Below, one piece after another: positions 56,845 through 64,000 of a DNA stretch of 64,000 nucleotides (positions are counted from its first letter, which is position 1; every line of letters begins with the position of its first letter). The notes below the pieces were generated by a model. That model saw nothing but the letters and a program-made list of their open reading frames with translations. It was not told where the DNA came from and made no database searches. The stretch is taken from contig NZ_JAKNTW010000006.1 of assembly GCF_022213955.1 (NCBI RefSeq), positions 418,569 through 482,568 of the forward strand, read 5' to 3'. The translations under genes were made by a program, and so were the position numbers. Origin of the DNA: Dolomitihabitans soli (GTDB lineage: Bacteria > Actinomycetota > Actinomycetes > Streptosporangiales > Streptosporangiaceae).

Positions 56845-56945
56845 CTAACCGAACTCGCCGCTCTTGGCTCCGTCGAGGAAGGCGGCCCACTCGCCGTGGG
56901 TGAACCGCAGGACTGGACCGGCTGGGTTCTTGCTGTCACGCACCC
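56845..56945. repeat. 101-bp direct repeat, left copy
   Basis: Matches 58987-59087 in about 95 of 101 positions in the same orientation, 2142 bp apart. The two copies are the 3' ends of DUF397 genes and flank the MerR/hydrolase cassette. Confidence 0.85.
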
Positions 56946-57003
56946 TGCGTCTGAGCGCCCCACGCACAGCGAAACACACCTGACCGTTGCTTGGATCACG
57001 CTC
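56845..57003 (-). pseudogene. decayed DUF397 gene
   Basis: The minus strand ends RDSKNPAGPVLRFTHGEWAA then FLDGAKSGEFG and a stop, nearly identical to the intact DUF397 protein at 58987. Upstream of RDSKN the match breaks: the cysteine-containing part can be followed only by changing frame (CVSLCVG in one frame, RRRVRDS in another), and no start remains. Confidence 0.75.
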
Positions 57004-57149
57004 ATGACCCGGCGGATGACCAGGAAGAAGCCGCTGGCATGGACCCGAAAGCCAACAGCTGCGCCGTGGGCCGCCAGAGTGCCCCTGGCTCAGGAGGTCG
57101 GGGTGGGCCCGACCTACGCGGTGGAAGCTGGGGGGTGCGATTTCAGGGC

Positions 57150-57938
57150 TCAGGCAATGGGAGTCTGGTCCGCGATGTCGATGCCGGCCGAGCGCAGACG
57201 CGCTTCGATCAACGCGGTCAGTCGGGTCCAGGCCGGCTTCTGCTCTTGTCCGTGGTGGGTGAGCAGGCTGTACCGGATCGCACTGTCGGTGCGGGCCTGG
57301 AGTCCGGCCGGGATGGGCAGCAGTGCGGGATGGGCGAGGAAGTGGTCGGCGATGGCCGTGGCGAGTTCGTCGATGCGGGGGTCGTCCGGCTCCCACTCGG
57401 CGGCACGCCACATGCGCTTGATCAAGGACATGTACCGAGGGTCGTCGAGGCCGCGCTCGATCCGGGAGATGTAGTCGTCGAAGCCCTCCGGCACCAGGGC
57501 TTTGATCAGCACCAGGCCCTCCCGGGCCATCGTCACGTCGTCTGGGGTGAAGCCGAGATCGGGGGCCCTGTCCAGGAGGGCGAGAGCGCGATCGGGCAGC
57601 AGGGCCCGGTCGCCGGTGGCGAGTCGGCGCAGCGTCCCACGCCGCGCGATCAGATCGTCGATCCGGTCGGTGAGGCGCCGTTCGACGTCGACGAGTGCGT
57701 CGGCGAAGCGGTCAAGATCGGCGTCGAGTATCGCCCCGATCTCGGCCAGCGGTACGCCGGCGGCGGCCAGCGTCCGGATCTGGACCAGTCGCAGCAGGTC
57801 GGCCGATCCGTAGCGTCGGTAGCCGGAGCTGTCGCGCCGGGGTTCGTCGATCAGCCTGTGCTGGTGGTAGTGCCGAATGGTTTTCACCGTGACGCCGGCG
57901 AATGCCGCCGCCTGGCCGATCGTCACGCCGTCCGTCAT
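57150..57938 (-). CDS. MerR-family regulator
   Basis: 262 residues. N-terminal winged helix (TIGQAAAFAGVTVKTIRHYH then GYRRYGSADLLRLVQI), a dimerising helix, and a C-terminal domain of about 150 residues that may bind a ligand. The ATG overlaps the hydrolase stop by 4 bases, so they form one operon. It may be a drug- or oxidant-responsive activator. The palindrome TGACCT-A-AGGTCA upstream of the operon is a good candidate site. Confidence 0.9.
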   Translation of the reverse strand: MTDGVTIGQAAAFAGVTVKTIRHYHQHRLIDEPRRDSSGYRRYGSADLLRLVQIRTLAAAGVPLAEIGAILDADLDRFADALVDVERRLTDRIDDLIARRGTLRRLATGDRALLPDRALALLDRAPDLGFTPDDVTMAREGLVLIKALVPEGFDDYISRIERGLDDPRYMSLIKRMWRAAEWEPDDPRIDELATAIADHFLAHPALLPIPAGLQARTDSAIRYSLLTHHGQEQKPAWTRLTALIEARLRSAGIDIADQTPIA

Positions 57939-58711
57939 CTGCTCTGCCGACCTCGTGATCGTGGGGTGCCGGCGAGCTCGCGAACCGCGTCTGCGATCGC
58001 GCGGAAGTCCTTGCGCACGATCTTGCTGTGGTTGCTGGCGACCTTCGCGCTCACCTTGACGTTGGGGTTGCGGGCGAGCACCGGGGTGAGGGTGGCGCGC
58101 GCGCTTTCCATTTCATCATGGCCGCCTCCGAGGTTGGCGCCCGTGGCGACCACGTACCGGACCGGGACGGTCACCCCGTCCAGGATCGGGCCGAGGGCGG
58201 CGCTGATCTCGATGAGCTCGATGTTGCTCTGGGCATGCTGCTCGGCGGACATCTTCGCGGCCATGCCCATCGTGGAGAGCACTGGCAGCAGCAAGCGCAT
58301 CCGGCGCCAGAACTGCCGGACCCGTTCCGGGGGAGCGTCGGGGTAGTCGTGCGGGTAGGCGCCGTCCACGGGCACCACCCCCAGGGCGCGGTCCGGATTC
58401 CGGCCGGCCCAGTGCACCGCGACCGCCGCGCCGTAGGACCAGCCGACCACAATCGCCCGGTCCACGCCCCTGGCCGCAAGGACGGCGTCGATGTCACGGA
58501 CGTGCGTCTCGAACGAAGCGGCCGCGGCCGAACGCTTCGATCGGCCGCGGGCCCGCATGTCATAGGTGATGTGCCGGTACTCGCTGCCGAGATCGGTGAT
58601 GACGCGCCGCCAGTACGCCTGACTGGCGAACTGGCCATTGAGGTAGATCACGCAAGGGCCGGGCCCACCGGTGTCGGTCACGGCCAGTGCAGTGTCGTCG
58701 ACCGGCAGCAT
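57935..58711 (-). CDS. alpha/beta-hydrolase
   Basis: 258 residues. Oxyanion segment VIYLNGQFASQAYW, nucleophile elbow VVGWSYGAAVAVHW and a C-terminal His in KVASNHSKIVRKDF complete the hydrolase fold; no lid insert is obvious. Substrate unknown. The ATG at 58711 fits the first strand (LPVDDTALAVTDTG); a GTG at 58756 would extend it by 15 residues but lies only 2 bp from the putative MerR operator. Confidence 0.85.
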   Translation of the reverse strand: MLPVDDTALAVTDTGGPGPCVIYLNGQFASQAYWRRVITDLGSEYRHITYDMRARGRSKRSAAAASFETHVRDIDAVLAARGVDRAIVVGWSYGAAVAVHWAGRNPDRALGVVPVDGAYPHDYPDAPPERVRQFWRRMRLLLPVLSTMGMAAKMSAEQHAQSNIELIEISAALGPILDGVTVPVRYVVATGANLGGGHDEMESARATLTPVLARNPNVKVSAKVASNHSKIVRKDFRAIADAVRELAGTPRSRGRQSR

Positions 58712-58758
58712 GCCGGTCCGTGTGGAGTTGAAGTTGGGCACCAGGTCAGCGTGCACCC

Positions 58759-58771
58759 TGACCTAAGGTCA
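58759..58771. promoter_or_regulatory. MerR-type operator candidate
   Basis: TGACCT-A-AGGTCA is a perfect 6-bp dyad. On the minus strand it follows two tandem TTGACC hexamers that could serve as -35 boxes for the hydrolase-MerR operon. Confidence 0.6.
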
Positions 58772-58986
58772 AGGTCAAACCCTGGCCGCCAGTCAGCGCG
58801 CACGCTCGCCGAGTGGTCTCGACCGGCACATGCTCAGCCAAGGGGGAGGCGGCCCAGGGCCGTGCCGGCTTCGGTGCCGAGGTACAGGTGATCGTCCATC
58901 CGTTGCATTGGCAGGTTGGACCGAGAGTAGTGGAGGTCCTGCCAAGCTTCAGGCTCAGCAGGTCGGTTTTGATGGTATTCGGGTTG

Positions 58987-59193
58987 CTAGCCGAACTCGC
59001 CGCTCTTGGCTCCGGCGAGGAAGGCGGCCCACTCGCCGGGGGTGAATTGCAGGACTGGACCGGCTGGGTTCTTGCTGTCACGGACCGCGACGACGCCGGG
59101 CAGGTTACGGGCGACCTCCACGCACTCTCCGCCGTTGCCGCCGCTGGCCTTGGCCTTGTGCCAGATGGCACCTTCCAGACTTACTTCGTCCAT
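58987..59193 (-). CDS. DUF397 protein partner of the Scr1-type regulator
   Basis: 68 residues with the complete family pattern: WHKAKASGGNGGECVEVARN, then VAVRDSKNPAGPVLQFTPGE and WAAFLAGAKSGEFG. DUF397 proteins are found next to XRE-DUF5753 regulators and form antagonist pairs. Its start lies inside the end of the regulator gene (13-bp overlap), so translation is coupled. Its 3' 101 bp are duplicated at 56845. Confidence 0.93.
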   Translation of the reverse strand: MDEVSLEGAIWHKAKASGGNGGECVEVARNLPGVVAVRDSKNPAGPVLQFTPGEWAAFLAGAKSGEFG

Positions 59194-60008
59194 TGCTTCG
59201 TCACTCTCTCGATCAGTCGCAATGACTCGCTCTGCGAGTAGGCGTCGTCGCGAATAGTGTCACATCGGAGCGTAAGTCGTGACAGTAAGGTGGGCTCTCC
59301 AGTAACCACTCCATCGCCGGATGACTGAATTGTGGCTATCTGGACATCATCGGGAAGCCGGGCCAACGCGAAGGCGCTCAGCAGGCCGGGAGCGCACCCT
59401 GCGTCTATGGGCACGATCTGTATGGTCACGCTTGGATGATCGGCGATCTCTCGTAGAAATCTGAGCTGTCCGGCAAGCACTTCGCGTCCGCCGATAGGTC
59501 GATGGAGAACGGTCTCGTCCATCATGATCCACATCCGAGGCGGCGTGTCTCGCTCCAAAATTGACCGACGTGCGATTCGTATGCCGACCGCGCGGTCCAC
59601 CTCGGTCGCGGGAACAGTCGGTTCCTGCTGGTAGATCGCCCTCGCGTACGCCTCTGTTTGCACGATTCCCGGCACGAGCAGCGGATCCCAGAAGCGGAGG
59701 AAGGATGCCTGGGGTTCCACCTCCAGCCACCGGAGGAACCAGCCGCGACTTCCCAGATCGCGCAGAATACGCTCGTACATTCCGACGAAATGGCGTTTAT
59801 GGGTTAACCCGAAAGTCGCGTCGAGGGCTTCGGCGATGACGCGCTGGGGGCGCTTCCCGCCGCGTTCGATGTGCGAGATGAGGGTCCGGTGGCATCCGAT
59901 GCGGGTCCCGAGGGCGGCTTGGGAGAGGCCCGCGTCCCGTCGTGACCTGGACAACTCGGCCGCGAAACAGGCTTCCGCCGTCGTGCCTGCCGCACCATCT
60001 CGACTCAT
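59181..60008 (-). CDS. XRE-family regulator with DUF5753 domain (Scr1 type)
   Basis: 275 residues. Helix-turn-helix at about 17-70 (LSRSRRDAGLSQAALGTRIG and CHRTLISHIERGGKRPQ), then the DUF5753 domain (about 85-270) with LEVEPQASFLRFWDPLLVPG and GIVQTEAYARAIY. Typical developmental/antibiotic-control regulators of actinomycetes. ATG at 60008, with GGAGGAAGG upstream. Paired with the DUF397 gene and a divergent HATPase. Confidence 0.93.
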   Translation of the reverse strand: MSRDGAAGTTAEACFAAELSRSRRDAGLSQAALGTRIGCHRTLISHIERGGKRPQRVIAEALDATFGLTHKRHFVGMYERILRDLGSRGWFLRWLEVEPQASFLRFWDPLLVPGIVQTEAYARAIYQQEPTVPATEVDRAVGIRIARRSILERDTPPRMWIMMDETVLHRPIGGREVLAGQLRFLREIADHPSVTIQIVPIDAGCAPGLLSAFALARLPDDVQIATIQSSGDGVVTGEPTLLSRLTLRCDTIRDDAYSQSESLRLIERVTKQWTK

Positions 60009-60225
60009 GCCTTCCTCCAAAAGCGAGTGTGACGGGTTGAACTCGCGATGTGCAGCAAGGTGACGATGTGACCAATCCTGCGTCAACACTGGTCACCTAT
60101 GGTCACGCCGTACTCACTCCGCTGAGCGCATTGTTACAGGCAATCTGGTCGCGTGCCGACTGAATTAGATACGGCGGTATCGATAATGCGCGTGCCAGTC
60201 GGACATTCCGCGCATAGCGAATGGA

Positions 60226-60789
60226 GTGTTGATTGTGTGCGACAGTCTGAAATTGAGCCGCGACATTATGCTCATACCTCGTGCCGAACAGTTGACTCTG
60301 GTCGCGCTGCCGAATGCCGTAAGGATCGGTCGGGCCTACTGCAAGGCGACACTCACCGGCTGGGGTTACCGAGACGATGATTTCGTAGCCGACGCCGAGC
60401 TGGTCGTCTCCGAGCTGGTCACCAACGCCGTCAACGCCGTCGGGCCCGAGCGGGGGTCGCATGACGGGGTGCGATGGGGCGAACTGCTCGATCACTCCAC
60501 GCTGATCCGGCTCTTCCTCGTTGATACGCGGCGGGCTCTTTTCGTCGAGGTGTGGGATTCCGATCCACGCCTGCCTCAACCGTCGGCCGAGGGCGCGCAA
60601 TTCGACGCCGAAAGCGGACGTGGCCTCGGCATCGTGGCAGCACTTTCACGCCACTGGGGTTATCGCCGCCCCTACGACGCGAACGGTCGCAGGAACGGCA
60701 AGGTGGTATTCGCGGAACTGCCGCTTCCGACGAGCACGACGAGCACGACGAGCACGACTGGGGCGGCATGGAGGCCGCCTCCACCCTGA
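60226..60789 (+). CDS. HATPase (RsbW-like) with an acquired 3' end
   Basis: 187 residues. The ATP-binding motifs VVSELVTNAVNAV (N box) and SGRGLGIVAALSRHWGYR (G box) mark an anti-sigma-type ATPase, the usual partner of Scr1/DUF397 modules. After ELPLP the protein continues with three copies of a 9-bp repeat encoding Thr/Ser and then GAAWRPPPP. The stop codon lies inside a DNA segment copied from the sugar permease gene. Start taken at GTG 60226; ATG 60268 is possible. Confidence 0.88.
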   Translation: MLIVCDSLKLSRDIMLIPRAEQLTLVALPNAVRIGRAYCKATLTGWGYRDDDFVADAELVVSELVTNAVNAVGPERGSHDGVRWGELLDHSTLIRLFLVDTRRALFVEVWDSDPRLPQPSAEGAQFDAESGRGLGIVAALSRHWGYRRPYDANGRRNGKVVFAELPLPTSTTSTTSTTGAAWRPPPP

Positions 60790-60796
60790 TGACCAT
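60746..60796 (+). repeat. copied permease fragment forming the end of the HATPase gene
   Basis: 47 of 51 bases match the permease segment at 56656-56706, but here it is read in another frame. The permease's ACC CTG ATG supplies the TGA stop. Just upstream, CGACGAGCA occurs three times in tandem (60728-60754). Confidence 0.9.
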
Positions 60797-60815
60797 GGCG
60801 TTGTCCGAGGCACCC

Positions 60816-60844
60816 GCGAGCGAGTTGAGTAGGCGTTCGCTCGC
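60816..60844. terminator. bidirectional terminator-like hairpin between convergent genes
   Basis: Perfect 8-bp arms GCGAGCGA (60816-60823) and TCGCTCGC (60837-60844) with a 13-base loop, between the stops of the HATPase and STAND-NTPase genes. No T tract. Confidence 0.55.
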
Positions 60845-60913
60845 AGGGCGGACGTCACGATTCGCCGCGGGCGACTACAAGGCAGACCAGACATGATTCG
60901 CGGGAGCGACCAG

Positions 60914-63403
60914 TTACGTCAGGCTCACGGGTGTGAGTTCCTGTCGGATGGTCTGTCCCGCCGCGCGGTGCTCGGCGGCGGCGGCCGGGTCCGTCTCGTC
61001 GAGTACGGCCGCGATCCCCTCGTGGGCGAGTGCCTCCTCGTGCCGGTAGCCCACCTTCGGGGCCAGTTCGAGCGCCTGACGGTGCAGGCGCAGGGCCTCG
61101 TCGGGCAGGCCGGCCAGTCGGCAGGTCTCGCCGTAGCCGTTGAGGAAGTGAATCTTCCAGTGTTCCTCGAACAACTCGTCCAGGAGTGTGAACGCCTGAC
61201 GGTGGCTGGCCAGCGCCTCCTCGTAGCGGCCCATCTGGCGCAGGGCGACGCCCAGGCAGTTGAGACACCACGCCTCGTTGTGTTTGTGGCCGTCCTCGCG
61301 GGCGAGTTCCAGGGCTTGGTGCAGGTGCTCTGCGGCCTCGTCGGGTCGCTCGTGGGCGATGGCCATGCCAAGGGTGATCCGGGCGGTCAGTACGGCCGGC
61401 CAGGCGGGGTCGGCGTGCGTGATGCCCAGCACTTCGCGGGCCAGCCGAGCCGCCTCCTCGCGGTGTCCCAGCTGCAGCATCGCCCAAGCCTCGTAGGCGG
61501 TCGCATGGGCCGCGCCCATCGGGCAGTCGGCGTCCGCGTACAGCTTCCCCGCCAGCCGGAAGAGGTCGAGTGGCTCCTCGACGTAGCCCTCGTCCCACCT
61601 CAGGTAGCCGCGGCGCATGATCAGATCCGCCTCGGAACGGGTGTCCCCGGACTGGGATACCAGCGGTGCCGCCGCCTCGTACGCGGCGTCGGCCTCCGCC
61701 ATCCGGCCCGCGTTATAGCGGGCGAAGCCCAGGTCGCTGTGCGCCTCGGCCAGTTGCCGCGGATCGCCCAGGCGCTGTGCGGCCGCCAGCGACCGCTCGA
61801 AGATGACGTTGAGGTGCGTCGTGCCGCAACGCCGTGCGAAGAACGCCCGCATGTAGCGCGGCAGCTCGCACGCGTGCGTGTCGGCTCCGGTGGCGATCGC
61901 CACCTCGAAGGCGCCCATCAGGTTCGTGTACTCCGTGACGAACCAGCCGAGGGCCGCATGCTTGCCGGTGAACCGCGGCAGCTCGGCGGGGGCCCGGCCC
62001 ACGGAGGCCGCGCGGCTGCCGGACACGTACGGCATCGCGGCGTCGGCGGCGGCCGCCGCGTGCACGTAATAGTCGAGCACCCGGCCCAGCGCCTGCTCCC
62101 GCTCCGCCGGAGAATCCTGCTCCGCGGTGGCTCGGCGCGCGTGCTGGTGCACCAGGTCGTGCAGCGTGTAGCGACCCGCCGAAGGCTGCTGGACGAGGTG
62201 CGCGTCGAGCAGGTCCTCCAGCATCGCCCGGGCGCTGCGCAGCGGCACGTCCGCCAGTGCCGCCGCCACGTACTCGTCGAAGGACGACCCGGACAGCAGG
62301 CCAAGCAACCGGAACAGCCGGCGCTGGGCCCGGTCCAGCTGCCGTACGGACATGGCGAACGCGGTGTCGAACTCGCTGGTGCCCTCCGCCATACGCTCGA
62401 CGAGGATGCCCACGGTCCAGCCCGGCCGGTGCCGCAACCGGGCCCCGGCCAGCCGCAGGGCCAGCGGCAGATGGCTGCACAACCGCAGCACCTCGGCCAC
62501 GGACTCCGGGTCACGGGCCAGCCGGCCGTCGGGGCCGCTGGGATCGCCGCTGGCGCGGGCCAGCAGTTCCGCACTCTCCTTCGGGGTCAGCACGTCCAGC
62601 GACACCGGGGGCACCTCCTCCAGTCCCAGCAGCCGGTTGCGGCTGGTGATCAGGGCGACGGAGGGGCCTGCGCCGGGCAGCAGCAGGCGGACCTGGTCAG
62701 CGCCGGCGGCATTGTCGAGGACCACGACGGCCCGCCGGCCGGCCAGTTCCGACCGCCAGCAGGCGGCCAGCGGCTCGACACCACCCACCTGCGGGATCTT
62801 TTCTGACGGGACGTCGAGCGCGGCGAGCAGTGTCCGCAGCGCGGGCTCGGGATCGAGCGGTTCCCGCCCGTCGGTGAACCCGTGCAGGTCCAGATAGAGC
62901 TGGGCGTCCGGGTATTCGGCGGCGAGCTGGTGCGCGGCGTGCACCGCCAGGCAGGTCTTGCCGACGCCCGCCATGCCGTCGACGGCGACCACCCGGCTGC
63001 TGTCCACCGCGGCGAGGACGGCGGCGAGCTGGGCCTCACGTCCGGTGAAGTCGGGCACGTCGCGCGGCAGATCGTTGCGGGGCGGGCGTGGGGCGCCGGC
63101 GGGCGGCGACGGGGGCTGGACCTGGCGGCTCGTCTTCGGGGGCGCCGGCAGGGGGTTCGTCGCCCGTTCCCACACGGAGCGCAGCGGGCGGGGGTCACGC
63201 TTGACGAGGCGGCAGAGTTCGATCACCACGGGCCAGGGCGGCACCGACTGGCCGCTGAGGTAGCGCGACAGCGACGACGAGCTGAGGCCCGTGTCCCGCG
63301 CGAGGGCCCGCACGCCGCGCCCGGACAACTCCTGGAGCAGGCGCAGCCGGGCGGCCAGTTCGTCTTGGGGGGCCGCCTTCGTCATCCGCTGTTGCACAAC
63401 CAC
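60914..63403 (-). CDS. STAND NTPase regulator with N-terminal HTH and TPR repeats
   Basis: 829 residues. XRE-like helix-turn-helix at about 25-60 (VRALARDTGLSSSSLSRYLS), a Pro-rich linker, an NB-ARC/STAND NTPase with Walker A DGMAGVGKT (142-150), Walker B VVVLDNA and RNBS-like LITSRNRLLG, then about eight TPR repeats to the C-terminus (EALASHRQAFTLLDELFEEH and neighbours). Resembles AfsR-type signalling proteins but without the SARP domain. GTG 63403 has AAAGGCAGGA upstream; ATG 63385 is the alternative. Confidence 0.88.
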   Translation of the reverse strand: MVVQQRMTKAAPQDELAARLRLLQELSGRGVRALARDTGLSSSSLSRYLSGQSVPPWPVVIELCRLVKRDPRPLRSVWERATNPLPAPPKTSRQVQPPSPPAGAPRPPRNDLPRDVPDFTGREAQLAAVLAAVDSSRVVAVDGMAGVGKTCLAVHAAHQLAAEYPDAQLYLDLHGFTDGREPLDPEPALRTLLAALDVPSEKIPQVGGVEPLAACWRSELAGRRAVVVLDNAAGADQVRLLLPGAGPSVALITSRNRLLGLEEVPPVSLDVLTPKESAELLARASGDPSGPDGRLARDPESVAEVLRLCSHLPLALRLAGARLRHRPGWTVGILVERMAEGTSEFDTAFAMSVRQLDRAQRRLFRLLGLLSGSSFDEYVAAALADVPLRSARAMLEDLLDAHLVQQPSAGRYTLHDLVHQHARRATAEQDSPAEREQALGRVLDYYVHAAAAADAAMPYVSGSRAASVGRAPAELPRFTGKHAALGWFVTEYTNLMGAFEVAIATGADTHACELPRYMRAFFARRCGTTHLNVIFERSLAAAQRLGDPRQLAEAHSDLGFARYNAGRMAEADAAYEAAAPLVSQSGDTRSEADLIMRRGYLRWDEGYVEEPLDLFRLAGKLYADADCPMGAAHATAYEAWAMLQLGHREEAARLAREVLGITHADPAWPAVLTARITLGMAIAHERPDEAAEHLHQALELAREDGHKHNEAWCLNCLGVALRQMGRYEEALASHRQAFTLLDELFEEHWKIHFLNGYGETCRLAGLPDEALRLHRQALELAPKVGYRHEEALAHEGIAAVLDETDPAAAAEHRAAGQTIRQELTPVSLT

Positions 63404-63581
63404 CGCGTCCTGCCTTTCTCTGTCCCGTCGCAGAAGAAACCTATCGGGATGAATCGCCGCAGGCCAACGCCGTTTCGGCTGTCCCACGGTGTCCCACCGC
63501 CATCGTCATGGCGAGCCCGTCCGGCTGTTATAGAGACACGTCCCGAGGGACGGGGCGTCGATCCGAAAGAGGAGAACCACG

Positions 63582-64000
63582 ATGCAGTCCCGTATGCAGA
63601 ACCCGGCCGTGATCCTGCCCAACGCGATGCAGCCCATTCAGGAGCTCTTCAAGGCCGTGCACGCCGGCGGGGTGGACGGTCAGACGCTGGAGCTGGTGCA
63701 TCTGCGGGTCAGCCAGATCAACGGCTGCAGTGCCTGCATCGACGCCGGCGCCAAGACCGCTCGTAAGGCCGGAGTGAGCGAGGAGCGGCTGGCCACGGTC
63801 GTCGCCTGGCGGGAGACCCCGTACTTCACCGAGGAGGAGCGGGCGGCGCTCGCGCTGGCCGAGGCCGCGACGCGGTTGGCCGACCGTGCCGACGCGGTGA
63901 GCGACGAGGTCTGGGACAGGGCCGCCACCCATTTCGACGAGAAGCAGTTGGCCGCGATCGTGCTGATGATCGGCGTCACCAACCTGTTCAACCGGCTCAA
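63582..64000 (+). CDS. AhpD/carboxymuconolactone-decarboxylase-like protein (partial)
   Basis: The first 139 residues; the gene continues past the window. The redox pair is C49 and C52 in INGCSACIDAGAK. In AhpD the motif is usually CxxCxxxH; here the last position is Gly. The C-terminal AIVLMIGVTNLFNR is the family's last helix, so only a few residues should be missing. Likely a peroxide-defence or decarboxylase-like enzyme. AAGAGGAG precedes the ATG. Confidence 0.85.
   Translation, partial: MQSRMQNPAVILPNAMQPIQELFKAVHAGGVDGQTLELVHLRVSQINGCSACIDAGAKTARKAGVSEERLATVVAWRETPYFTEEERAALALAEAATRLADRADAVSDEVWDRAATHFDEKQLAAIVLMIGVTNLFNRL

Overview
The window looks like a chromosome segment of a high-GC filamentous actinomycete. 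Streptosporangiaceae-like (Nonomuraea/Streptosporangium type) is my best guess, from family-level inference only. The signs are strong G/C bias at third codon positions, many GTG starts, ATGA/GTGA stop-start overlaps, a principal-type group 2 sigma factor, an Scr1-type XRE regulator with a DUF397 partner and a HATPase neighbour, DUF574 SAM-methyltransferases, and many TetR/IclR/MerR/ArsR/HxlR regulators next to their targets. I see no rRNA, tRNA, CRISPR array or intact insertion sequence.

Layout. 1-6253: edge of a small specialised-metabolism-like cluster (ABC ATPase, glycosyltransferase, Fe(II)/2OG oxygenase, amidase, free-standing acyl carrier protein, FAD oxidoreductase, Nudix hydrolase) with two very tight divergent gene pairs. 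6279-8924: DrrAB-type exporter with a divergent TetR. 9087-18940: potassium locus, kdpFABCD plus a divergent APC-type transporter; no kdpE is present. 19040-21735: beta-helix carbohydrate-active protein and a TetR with a C-terminal zinc-finger-like tail. 21857-23398: decayed methyltransferase remnant and sigma factor. 23591-30871: membrane proteins, a secreted protein, a class A PBP and a macro-domain hydrolase. 31007-32859: an orphan lasso-peptide-cyclase-like protein coupled to a 23-codon ORF. 32952-40942: phosphotransferase, 1430-aa GH87-type alpha-1,3-glucanase, GNAT, cold-shock protein, STAS protein and DUF574 methyltransferase. 41102-48134: OFA-family MFS with its small partner, a second MFS, and a TetR divergent from an amidohydrolase/DUF1772/SGNH operon. 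48398-53667: regulatory genes with clear palindromic operators (ArsR-SRPBCC, HxlR, IclR), a GT1 glycosyltransferase and a quinone oxidoreductase. 53806-56779: sugar ABC importer without its own ATPase. 56845-60844: a rearranged stretch with duplicated DUF397 ends flanking a MerR/hydrolase cassette, an Scr1/DUF397/HATPase module, and a copied piece of the sugar permease gene forming the 3' end of the HATPase gene. 60914-64000: a STAND/TPR regulator and the start of an AhpD-like protein.

Most transporters and enzymes sit beside a one-component regulator, and several intergenic regions carry inverted repeats that fit those regulators. The strongest leads for unfamiliar biology are the orphan cyclase with its tiny coupled ORF, the ACP/oxygenase/amidase cluster at the left edge, the membrane protein that splits an alpha/beta-hydrolase domain, and the recent-looking duplications at 56-61 kb.
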